Shown here: piece after piece, positions 8,040 to 16,460 of the stretch
Position numbering within the stretch: position 1 is the stretch's first letter
How the letters are laid out: each line of letters opens with the position of its first letter
From: Chara braunii
Lineage: Eukaryota; Streptophyta; Charophyceae; Charales; Characeae
Assembly (NCBI GenBank): GCA_003427395.1
Contig: BFEA01000005.1
Span: forward strand, 4,920,541 to 4,942,906
Reading direction: 5' to 3'
Length of the DNA stretch: 22,366 nt
Made by a program: the position numbers and the translations under genes
The notes under the pieces: generated by a model
Databases searched by the model: none
Seen by the model: only the letters and a program-made list of their open reading frames with translations
What the model was told of the DNA's origin: nothing

Positions 8040-8684
8040 TCAGCCATGAACAACACCAGAGAGAAGACTTGGAATGCACTCACCTTTTTGCATCTGCAGC
8101 AGGTTATGACACAGGGCAGGCCGTGAGATGCCAAGAACAACGCAATCGTCCAGGGAGCGGCTGGCAGCACGACTAGAAACTCCGAATTTTTTACCGTTGG
8201 AACGCCCAAGGAGCGGCCTGAAGATGCCCACACGCCACGCCACGAACCGCCACCAGCGGTGAACTCCAGAGGCCATCGCAGGACACCCACAACGAAGAAG
8301 GCCCAGGATGTCCATCATGCAGCCGCTGGACCACAACTGGACCCCCCAAGGGACCTTACGAGGTTCCTCGGAGCTAAGGGTCTGGCTGGGAAATCCTTGT
8401 AGGCCGAGGATTGGACTGTTTTCACTTTTTCCCCCGAAAGATTGGCTCCAAGGGCACGTGTACCAACGACGGAATCTTTGGAATCGTATTCCCGAGGAGT
8501 GTCTAATGACGCCCTTACCCCGGCAACACTTGGCAGAGCCACAACAAACTTCGAATAAAGAAACTCTGGGGTAGCTGGGTTTTACCCCAACAACACTTAG
8601 AGAGCCACAAGAAAATTGGAACACGGACAATATGGGGTAACATTCCAACAACCTGCCAGACAACCATAAAAAAAGAAGCACCAA
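8040..8684 (-). other. Long minus open frame of doubtful status
   Basis: A 214-codon uninterrupted frame rich in Ser, Cys, Trp and Val (MVLLFLWLSG to LLSGVVHG). It overlaps the decayed minus-strand region in another frame and runs through the imperfect tandem repeats at 8515-8701, which speaks against a real gene. No domain is recognised. Confidence 0.15.
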
Positions 8685-8701
8685 ATGGAAAACCTCGGGG
8701 T
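8515..8701 (+). repeat. Imperfect tandem repeat, three units of about 60-67 bp
   Basis: Units start near 8515, 8582 and 8641. Each carries a version of ACCCC/AACAAC, then AGCCACAA and CGGGG/TGGGGTA at the end. The third unit is the most diverged and has an A run. Confidence 0.6.
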
Positions 8702-9046
8702 TGTTATTTGAGGATTCCCGGCCTCATGCTTGGTGTGCAAAATATAATGACTTGAGAGTTTTCTTGTGAAAAAAAAAAGAAAAAGAAAGCAACAAATGGA
8801 AAACCAAAATAAATAAGCAAACCAACCACACCCATATCCTATGCTAGCCTACCCACCCTCTAACTGGGGTAACACCCCCTTCTGAACTCCCTGCCTACCA
8901 TGGCAGGGTGGACCCTCGGCTCTCAATCCCAAACGATCCCTCCTGCCTCCTGCTGGTTGGAACTCTAGGTTACCTCTAACCTCCCCCAGCCCTATCTATT
9001 AACCTTGCCCACCTTCAACACTTGTTCTACCTAATCTACTTGAGCA
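8702..9046. other. No gene seen; flank of the retrotransposon
   Basis: Has an A-rich tract (8769-8815) followed by C-rich sequence up to the LTR. The five bases before the LTR are GAGCA (9042-9046). The matching target duplication cannot be checked because the 3' LTR is truncated. Confidence 0.5.
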
Positions 9047-9938
9047 TGTGACGAACCACTTCCCGACCCCGTGATATCTTTCGTACCCCTTGAGTCAATT
9101 CCCCCTTTTTGTATCATACCGACCCCACAAAAACCCCCGTCGCTTTTCTTGATTTCATGCGCCTTGTTTAGGCCCCCATTTTTCGAAGGTTCCATTGATT
9201 CTTGGAATTCTGCTTTTTGTAATTCGAAAAATGCATGGGAAATTACGCGCGCCTTAGCAAGCGCACTGGGAATCGGGCTCGACAGTTAGGAATTCCGGAA
9301 TAAGCCAAACCCGACGTGTCCTTTTTGTGTGTGCATGTTCTCGGTCGCGTCGGAGAAAACTCTTGGAATTTTGTGAGAATACGGACAGGCATAGGACTTT
9401 CTTTTCCCGCGTCAACTTTCGCGCGCGGATATGGTGATTTCAATTTTTGAATTGGTGTAGGATGTAGGCAAGCTATAACTGTTTTGGTGCCTTTTCTTTT
9501 TGTTATCAGGCGCGGCGCATGCGAGCTTCCTCCTCCTTATTTCCCGCGTCATTCTTCCCCCGCGCTATCTCTCCCTTCTCCCTCCTTTTCTTCTCCTATT
9601 GCAATTGTTTTTCCCTCTCTCTCTCTGCTTTTTGCGTGCCTGTTTTCCTTTTTTGATCATTTGAATCTTGGACCCGTCTCGCGCTGCTTTTCGCGCCTCT
9701 TTCCTTCTCGCTCTTCAACCTTGGCTCACGAAGCCCGGTTGATCCCCCGATTACTTTCGCTTACCAATCATACGCGTTGAGCAAGAGGATTTTCCTGTTG
9801 CGCGACGAATCTGATTGGCTGAACATTGAGTTCTGAAGGATCAATATGGCTTCCCTTGAGCACCCCTCGCTTAATTTTTTCCTCTTACACCTTGATCTCC
9901 CCTCTGTCTTCTCCCCCGTCTTTCTTCTCATTCGCAAC

Positions 9939-9945
9939 TATAAAT
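9939..9945 (+). promoter_or_regulatory. Candidate LTR TATA box
   Basis: TATAAAT in the context CAACTATAAATTTCAC, about 890 bp into the LTR and after a pyrimidine-rich stretch. An equivalent box occurs at 3694 in the older LTR-like copy. It would place the RNA start near 9970. Confidence 0.45.
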
Positions 9946-10612
9946 TTCACAAGCGCGCCCGCAAATCTCTCTTGCGTTCTCCACCTACAAGCCGGCTTCC
10001 GGGAAGCAGTCACTACGTGATGCGTTTTGGTGCGAGTCAAAAAGTCCTGTTGGGCTGACTGTACGCCGGCCGGTTGCGCGCTTGATCGCCGCGACAGACT
10101 GTGGGATCTGGGCGAGCCGAGTCGAGTTTGCGTCAGTGGGGTGACGATTGCAGTGGCGGAAGTTAGCACGCGACGGCCGGGATCGTCGGTGTGGGTATGA
10201 GGATCTGTAATTGGAGTTGAGTGGATGATTGGCCCGGGGCCATACTGGAATTTTAACAGCGAATGCGCCTTCATGGTTGCGGGTCTTTTTTTTTTTTGTG
10301 AGTTCATGGTTGTGAAGCCGAATGTTTCTTGTTGAATTTCGGTGTCTCCTTTCTCGACCTTTCTCATCTATCTCTCCCATCTCTCTCTCTTATTTGAATG
10401 ATGATGTGTTTGTCTCTCCGGTAAACCGGAGTGACCTCTTGTAAAGAAGAACTTCTTCCGGAACTCTTCCATTAGTTTCCGGGGTAATCCCCGAATGCCA
10501 AATAACTCAATCATCTTGTCTTATGAACGGAGGATGTCTATGTACAATCCCCCGATTTATTTCTTACATGTGCACCGACTGTCATTTTCGCGCCTTCCAC
10601 AGTGGATTTATG

Positions 10613-10618
10613 TATAAA
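10613..10618 (+). promoter_or_regulatory. Second candidate LTR TATA box
   Basis: TATAAA in TATGTATAAAGATG, shortly before the frame at 10665. A downstream start here would make a shorter leader. There is no counterpart in the older copy, so it is weaker than the box at 9939. Confidence 0.3.
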
Positions 10619-10664
10619 GATGCTTGTATTTTCTCGTTGATTAAACCCAGAGCTCAACGGGATT

Positions 10665-10919
10665 TTGTTCGAGAATGCAAGAGTGTTTAGATTTGTCGTT
10701 CTGAATGCACGGCGCGCATGCCATCTGCCTTATACGGCACGACATCTGCAGACATTCTATGGGGCAGTCTCGAAAAAGCCAGGCGCCTCGGGTTTTGTCA
10801 AGGGTGGTCTACTGAAACTAAGTCGCGGGTTGATCTCTCGAAACTTCAACTCGATTATTGCATGGTTGAACGAACTCCGTAACATGCTTCTCTCGTGTCG
10901 AAGGGAAGGAAAATACTAA
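10665..10919 (+). pseudogene. Open frame in the LTR, possibly the N-terminal part of the LTR-borne protein
   Basis: An 84-codon frame (FENARVFRFVVLNARR to RNMLLSCRREGKY, starting on TTG). The composition is protein-like and basic, with no recognised domain. It lies about 125 bp before the conserved frame at 11044, in a different reading frame, so it could be an upstream exon or a part separated by a frameshift. No similarity to the first half of the 5139-5717 frame is clear. Confidence 0.3.
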
Positions 10920-11043
10920 TTAGTTCTTTTTCGATTGTGCTTTTTGATAACGTCTCGGGGTTTTTACAAGCTCATTTTGATTGATTGATATGTGGATTGA
11001 CGGTCGTACCTCGATCGGGCGCCAGCCTCCTGTATCTCCCTAA

Positions 11044-11529
11044 CCAACGCGTCCCTTCCCTTACAATGAGGAAAGGACACGTGTCTGCGACTGGGACGTA
11101 CGAGAAGTTGTCGCACGGATCGACGGACAATATTACTTCCCTCCCGAAAATCGTTGTTCTGGATTCGTGGATGCGGGCTTTGTCATTATCGATACGCACT
11201 TCCCACCTTACTTAGTGTTGTTGCCATTTAACGACCTGATCGTCATTCCATGGACGGCAGTGGCGCCCCATTAGCCTCGAACCCTGTGCACTGAGTGCCA
11301 ATGTTTCGATCGCTACGAATCAAAGGGCTTCCACTACCGGATACAGAGTGAAGACGAGCACAAGGAAAGAGCCACGCGGTTGAGACCATCCACGTCGGAC
11401 TCGGAACTGACCAACGAGCGACGTCGGGACTTGATAGGAAAACGGGACACGCGGAGAGTACTGAAGCCCTTCCGCTCTAAACGAAGATCCATAGCACGGT
11501 GGGAAGTTCGACAGTACTTTTTGGATTGA
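11044..11529 (+). pseudogene. LTR-borne uncharacterised protein, second copy, broken by TAG
   Basis: The frame runs from just after a TAA (11041) to the TGA at 11527, with one internal TAG at 11272-11274. It reads RTRVCDWDVREVVARIDG, then GFVDAGFVIIDTHFPPYLV, LIVIPWTAVAPH, stop, PRTLCTECQCFDRYES, then a basic tail (NERRRDLIGKRDTRR, KPFRSKRRSIARWEV). Residues at 11176-11298 align without gaps with 5490-5612, 20 of 41 identical. The TAG stands where the other copy has Trp (TGG at 5586), so a single G-to-A change explains it. Conserved Cys pairs and a basic C-terminal tail suggest a nucleic-acid or zinc-binding protein; this is inference. It ends about 220 bp before the primer-binding site. Confidence 0.55.
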
Positions 11530-11750
11530 ATTCGGATTTTTCTCTTTTCGCACTGAGCCCGCGCGCGCATTTCGCGACGCGCGAAAGCAACCGACTTACT
11601 TCATCGGGCCAACACGAGGGATTTCAATTCTATCTGTGTCCCCACACTCAATTTTCCAGAAAATCCTTGGCACACCCCATCTCGCTGTTTTTCTGGGCCT
11701 TCTTTTTCACCCTTAGCACTCCGAACGAAAGACAGCGTAGGGCGTGAGGT

Positions 11751-11763
11751 TGGTATCGGAGCC
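11751..11763 (+). promoter_or_regulatory. Primer-binding site, initiator tRNA-Met type
   Basis: TGGTATCGGAGCC differs by one base from the common plant retrotransposon site TGGTATCAGAGCC, complementary to the 3' end of initiator tRNA-Met. It lies about 94 bp before the start of the gag frame, a normal distance. The G in place of A would slightly weaken pairing. Confidence 0.7.
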
Positions 11764-11844
11764 GACACGTGTCGGTTTTGATGATAGTAAGTCGAGCTGG
11801 CGAGAGGTAGAAGAAGTCCTCAACCTGCTCGTCGAGATCGCCTA

Positions 11845-13118
11845 GTGACCAGATCAAGATCTGGTGGGGCTAGACAGGCTATGCCAATGGCCGACGGCAA
11901 CGCAGCCCCCCCCAGGGTGATTGTCAGTATTCCCGCCGCTTTTCCTTTCTTTCCTAATCACACCCACCCCGAAGCTTGGTTGGAGGGCGTCCAAGCTCTA
12001 GGGTATAGCGAGGAGGATCTCCCCCGCGTCATCACCTTGCTGCTTCGCAACACGACGCATGATTGGTTTAGGAAGCACACATGGGTAGATTGGAACACCT
12101 TCAAGCAAGCGTTCTTGGCCAGATTTGATACGGTCCGCGAAGACGTCGCTTGGTATGTGCTCAAGACTCGACCGCAAGAACCAGGGGAATTGTTGTCTGA
12201 CTTCGTGGATTGATTCCAAACTACGTTGGACAAATCAGGGCGAGATGAAAAGTCCGCCCGAAATTTGTTCATCGATCATTTACGAAGTCGGACGCTAAAA
12301 GGGAAGCTGCAGAAAAAGGTCCCCCCTAAAACGAACCAGCTATCCACTATCATCCCTAAAGCACCTGAGTTAGACCTGACGGATACAAAGAAGTATATCG
12401 GTCAGGGAGACGAAGACATCACGGACACGATTCAGGATCTAGCGGCGAAACGACGATCGTGGTTACGAGCGGTAGAACGATTTTATCCCCGGCCCGATCA
12501 TGACCTTCCCGAAGGGGCCGCCTCTGGTATCCCGTCAGTTCCTTCTCCCCCTCCTCCGACTCTCTCAATGAACCAACAGGTAGCAACTGTTAAACCCGGA
12601 AGCTCCCAAGATCCCTCCTCTATGACCATAACAAACATGCACTAGGCACAGATGATCCATACAACTACTACCAAACAATCTGAATGGATGAGCAATCTGG
12701 TCCAAATGCAGGCAGCTCACATGGATCGAATGGAACAGATAATGAGCAGACTAATTAAGCCCAACCCGGCTCCTTCTCGACCTGCCCCTGCATCGTTCTC
12801 ACTGTTGCCTGCTCACCTGCACCTGGACATGCACCTCAGTTCCCTCCTGCAGCTAACCCGGCCTTGAAAATCGAGTGTTACAACTGCAAACAGCACGGGC
12901 ATTTCGCCCGGGACTGTCTGCAGCCAAAACGAAATCAGCCCCCACCTTCCGCAGCCCCCGTAGCTCTGAATCAAGGACGGGTGGCCGCACTAATGGATAC
13001 GGCCCGAAACGAGGAAATCAGTGCATACGCCCCTGAGCTACCTTCCCCCTCAATGGCAGTTGCATCGACCTCAAGAACTTCCTCCGAAGCTGCTGACGTG
13101 GTTGATCCGGTCGAATAA
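11845..13118 (+). pseudogene. gag: gag: capsid-type domain plus CCHC zinc knuckle, broken
   Basis: The frame opens at GTG (11845, TRSRSGG); the nearest in-frame ATG is 11881. The segment HPEAWLEGVQALGY, then LLLRNTTHDWFRKH and TWVDWNTFKQAFLARF, fits the retrotransposon gag domain. TGA at 12211 and TAG at 12643 interrupt the same frame, which continues with an acidic/basic linker and a Gln/Met-rich helix (MQAAHMDRMEQIMSRL). Between about 12795 and 12815 the frame shifts by one base. The next frame carries the nucleocapsid knuckle C-Y-N-C-x4-H-x4-C (12876-12917), followed by a Pro/Ser/Ala-rich tail and TAA at 13116. Gag packages the element's RNA into particles in the cytoplasm. Confident in identity; not functional as it stands. 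Confidence 0.9.
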
Positions 13119-14460
13119 CTTCATCTCGCCGGCATGATCAGAGTCATCCGACCAGCCCAGGACGATCTTGAATGGGTCGAACGCGAGTCTAACCCCGGAC
13201 CACAGTGTCGGACGGGAGAAATTGATGTACTACGAACGCTTAAGCAACTGGATATTCGCATTCCGGTCCCAGTGGGACATTTGCTCACCATATCTAAAGC
13301 AACAAATGACAAGTTGCTGCAACAATGTCAGAAAAATCAAAAGCGCTTTGCATATCAGCGCATACAACGAATGTTGAAAAAGAAAAAGGAAGAAGGAGTG
13401 GAGGGTGTTGCACCGCCGGAACCCGAAGTTGGTGAACTTGAAGAAGCGCGAGTAGCTGCAATTTCTTTAGCTGAGAAATATGTGGAAAAATGTTGAATGT
13501 GATTGCGAAGTATGGGGCAAACCTTTTAACGCCCTCATCGATACCAGCTCCTCTGCGGTCACTATATCATTAGATACGGTGAAAAGGACGGAACGACTCA
13601 ACTCGATCCTCCCTCAATCTGGCAAGGACCATTACGTCTCTGCTGACGAGGAAGCAATGAATATCGTAGGAATCATTGAGAATGTGGCCGTGAAAGTTTG
13701 ACGGGTACATGTCCTCGTTAACGCTTTGGTCATAGATATGCATTCATATTCGGTGTTGTTAGGACTGCCTTGGGCAATGGCGGTGGGAGCCCGCATGCAT
13801 TTCGATTCCAAGCAGTTGGTGCTCACGCAAACAGGAGGAAAGCAGCAGACAGTTTCGTTGCGGATTTCGACCCGAACAGTAAAAAGGAATCCTAATTCCG
13901 CTCGGATGGGGATGATTCAAGGTCCCGATTACGAGGAATGTTCATCCCCGGATAGTAGTAGCAGATTCGAAGAATAGGAGTGCGAAGAAGAGATGCCTAG
14001 TGAGAATGAATGGAAACACTTGGGCGAACTTTTCGAGCACGAAACCCCAGAAAAATTTTGGATGGTTCCCAGAACCACACGGACTTTTCACTTGAGTCTG
14101 GGGGAGAACGTGCTCACACCTATGGAAACCCAGGTCAGTCCTTCGACCTTTTTCGGAGAACCCATCTTCCAAATATCTGACCTTGCAGACGATTTGGAAC
14201 CCCCTCGCACCTTGTACGAGGGAACACTTTCCCTCCGAGCACGCTATCAACAGGCGAAACAATACCTGGATGTTTATGTTTCCCCTTCAAGGTCACTGCT
14301 TACGACAGGAGAGACCATCGCTTTGATTAAACAAGAAGTCGAAGCTCCTGTCAATGATGTGCCCGATCTGATGCAAGGAATGGTAGATTTAACAGGACTA
14401 ACCGTGGAAGAAACCTCGGCTGATTCGAAAACTGACGCCGAAGTTAAAGAGACCGAATGA
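13119..14460 (+). pseudogene. pro: Protease region with altered active site
   Basis: The gag frame continues after TAA (13116) with VIRPAQDDLEWVERES and a lysine-rich linker, then shifts frame near 13484-13495. The new frame reads ALIDTSSSAVTIS at 13531-13569. This is the retroviral-type aspartic protease centre, but the expected D-T/S-G is D-T-S (AGC at 13546), one G-to-A change from Gly. It continues through TGA (13699) to the flap/C-terminal part SVLLGLPWAMAVGARMHFD, TAG (13975), and then a linker of about 160 residues rich in Glu and Thr. It ends at TGA 14458-14460, overlapping the ATG of the next frame. The protease would process Gag and Pol; this copy should be inactive. Confidence 0.75.
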
Positions 14461-16136
14461 TTAGCCCCGCTGAATCCCAGATGATCGCGACTGTATTTTA
14501 TGTCCGCACTAGCAGCTCTATTTTCTCTAGTGTCCATGATCGACGGAATCGGCCTGCTGATTGGATCAATTTACCCCTTGAGATACCCGATCGACTGACT
14601 ATCACTCTGCCCGATCACGTCCCCCTGGAATTCCGACAATCACTGATTAACGTCTTGAATAGGTACGTAGAGGTATTAAGTGTTCGCGATAACGATATTG
14701 GACTGTCTAACATAATCGAGCATGTTATCCTTACGGGGGACCATCCACCCATCAGTTGCGTTCCTTATCGATACTCGTCAGCTCAACGGGCGGCCGCGTT
14801 TCAACGAATTAAGGAATTTGAAGCTAATGGATGGATCGAACCCGCTATAGGACCTTGGTCGTTTCCTGTGGTAATCGTACCCAAGAAGGCCGGAGGGATT
14901 TGCATATGCATCGATTATCGCAAACTAAACGATATCACGATCAAAGATGTGTACCCCCTTCCCCGGATTGATGAGCTGTTGGATGCGATTGGGAGTGCTC
15001 GATTTTTCAGTAAGTTTGATGTTCGACATGGGTTTCATCATCTTCTTGTTCGAGAGGAGGATCGTCCGAAAACGGCATTTGTGTTGTTCGAAGGTAATTG
15101 GCAATGGGTTCGATGTCCAATGGGCATCTGCAATGCGCCTGCAACCTTTCAGCGAGCCATGAACATGGCCTTCCAGAACTTTGTGCCGTAGACACGTCGG
15201 GCGTAGAGCATCATCCACTATTGCGTAATTGTGTACATGGATGATATTCTGGTGTATTCGAGTTCCTACGAGGGGCACGTGCAACACATCGAATGGACGC
15301 TGCATGCATTGAGAGATGCCGGTTTCAAGGTGGCGCTTGAGAAATGCCAGTTTTTTCTCACCACCATTTCCTTCCTGGGACACGTCGTGACCGACCAGGG
15401 ACTCAGACCGGAACGGCAAAAGGTGGCAGCCGTGAGAGACGCGTCTGTGCCCACGACTATTACGCAAGTTCGCGCCTTTTTGGGCCTGGCCTCGTACTAT
15501 CGAAGGTTTAACAAGGGCTTCGCGGCTATTGCGGGTCCCCTCACGAATCTGCTGAAAAAGGATGAGCCGTTGATTTGGACGCCAGAGTGTGATCAAGGGT
15601 TCTCGAAACTCAAGGCAGCCCTTATTTCGGCTCCGGTCCTTATAAGACCGGATCCTGAAAATCCTTTTGTCCTCATCACGGACTGGCAGTCAGAGACAAT
15701 CTCAGCGATTTTGGTCCAGCTGGGACCTGGCGGACTCGAATGTGTGGTAGAATATGCGTCTAAGTCGGTGCCTGCCTGCAAGCGCAATTACGTCGCCCCG
15801 ACAGGAGAATGCTATGCGGCTCTGTGGGGAATCAGTCACTTTCCAGCCTATTTGTATGGGCGGAAGTTCACGCTGGTCACGGATCATGAGCCATTATTAG
15901 CCCTGAAGAAATCTAAGGATTACTCGGGCATGATCGGGAGATAGGCAACGGTGTTACAGAGTATGGACTTTGACATTCGTCATCGGAAGCACGAGAGGCA
16001 CGGGAATGCTGACGGGTTGACACGACTGCACCGACCCGAGAAGGTCCTCAAGAGCGAGGAGGTGATTCTGTGGAACGAGCCGGAGGATGAGAACAGACCG
16101 AGGTACGGGCACGTGGAAATTTTGTCGAAGGAGTGA
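14457..16136 (+). pseudogene. pol: Reverse transcriptase and RNase H, broken by three stops
   Basis: The frame starts at ATG 14457, overlapping the previous stop as ATGA. RT motifs in order: FPVVIVPKKAGG, IDYRKLNDITIKDVYPLPRI, FSKFDVRHGFH (first catalytic Asp), CPMGICNAPATFQRAM, then TAG 15189 and TAG 15204, then IVYMDDILVYSS (catalytic Asp pair), FLGHVVTDQGLRP and FLGLASYYRRF. RNase H follows: LITDWQSETISAIL (Asp), GECYAALWGISHF (Glu), LVTDHEPLLAL (Asp), TAG 15942, then HGNADGLTRL (Asp), so the four acidic residues remain. The final TGA (16134) may be the natural end. The catalytic residues are intact; only stops block translation. The enzyme copies the element's RNA into DNA in cytoplasmic particles. 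Confidence 0.95.
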
Positions 16137-16203
16137 GTGACACCGTGCTTTTGCTCTACCATCTTTGCAACCTTGCTCTCTTTCTCTCTCCTCCCCTTTC
16201 ATC
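16137..16203 (+). other. Pyrimidine-rich spacer before the integrase frame
   Basis: Sixty-seven bases separate the RNase H stop from ATG 16204. The second half is almost all C and T (CTCTCTTTCTCTCTCCTCCC). It could be a leader for independent translation of the next frame, or part of a degraded join. No AG acceptor lies just before the ATG, which argues against a 3' splice site. Confidence 0.5.
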
Positions 16204-16460
16204 ATGACTACCCCACCTGTCTCTGCGACCCCTTCTTCCCCTGCTGATTCCGCCCCTCTCGCCTCCTCGGTTCGCCACCCTTCCCGACAAATTCTGCTAT
16301 TTTTGCACGTGTATTACACGGGTTTACGGGGTGAATTGTCATCCTTTTGAGACCGGATTCGTTGAGTGGGTGAATTGTGCCACATGTGTCAATCATGCAC
16401 ACGGTGCATGCGTTCGATACTGAACGAATAGTAGGGAATGAAAGTGTCCTCTGTGTAGAA
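16204..16460 (+). pseudogene. PHD-type zinc finger at the start of the integrase frame
   Basis: ATG 16204 opens a Ser/Pro/Ala-rich head (MTTPPVSATPSSPADSAPLA). Near 16270-16295 the coding sense moves to the frame used by the integrase. There it reads CYFC (16295-16306), then EWVNCATCVNHAHGAC (16364-16411), then KCPLC (16442-16456). The spacing C-x2-C, x23, C-x2-C-x4-H-x2-C, x11, C-x2-C is the C4HC3 pattern of a PHD finger, with a Trp three residues before the third Cys as in many PHD fingers. Two TGA stops interrupt it (16421, 16439). The second is exactly two residues before the seventh ligand, where PHD fingers carry a near-invariant Trp (TGG). PHD fingers read histone H3 tails; in an integrase this would suit target-site choice. 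The C6-C7 gap is slightly short for the family. Confidence 0.65.

Larger units (their letters stand above)
6029..8290 (-). pseudogene. Decayed minus-strand coding region, function unknown
   Basis: A chain of minus-strand frames has protein-like composition and reads in order from high to low coordinates. First comes EAVVEEGEEDGQP to HADSRARGIFMPA (around 7950-7850). Next is a second version of the same peptide (AVVEENEEDGQP, 7465-7385) that continues without a stop into DSFDDAEGQQSSTVPLG, SQFLTRPPTST and GGEEAGLVNLSF (to 7095). Then CFKDEDNGPNDFLLEHA, RQVNQFDDVGLRRYV and an acidic Asn/Asp/Glu/Arg-rich stretch (EGNNEDVHDRNG, EEGDNDDDN) ending near 6029. Frameshifts and stops separate these pieces. 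An AAAAAG/GTGAGT donor-like site lies at about 8088-8077. It resembles the low-complexity N-terminal region of a transposon or nuclear protein, but no catalytic or DNA-binding domain is visible. Confidence 0.4.
9047..11749 (+). repeat. 5' LTR, unusually long (about 2.7 kb)
   Basis: The left end is fixed by the match to 20473. The right end is inferred from the primer-binding site at 11751 and from the sequence GGGCGTGAGGTTGG, which also ends the older copy near 6021. Only the first 636 bp are confirmed as a repeat, because the 3' copy is cut at 21073. The LTR holds a CT-rich zone (9540-9630), TATA-like boxes (9939, 10613) and a decayed frame (11044-11529). If the primer site is wrong the LTR could be shorter, but no better site was found. 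Confidence 0.6.

Noticed and set aside
10446-10469. Heat-shock element in the LTR
   Set aside because: Only one TTCnnGAA pair (10456-10463) has correct spacing; neighbouring GAA/TTC units are off the 5-bp period.
14925-15596. 223-codon minus frame
   Set aside because: Shadow of the reverse transcriptase region; the + strand motifs are unmistakable.
16120-16203. Intron between RNase H and integrase (GTGAGT near 16131, pyrimidine tract after)
   Set aside because: No AG acceptor precedes the ATG at the expected place, so a spliced join is not supported by the sequence.
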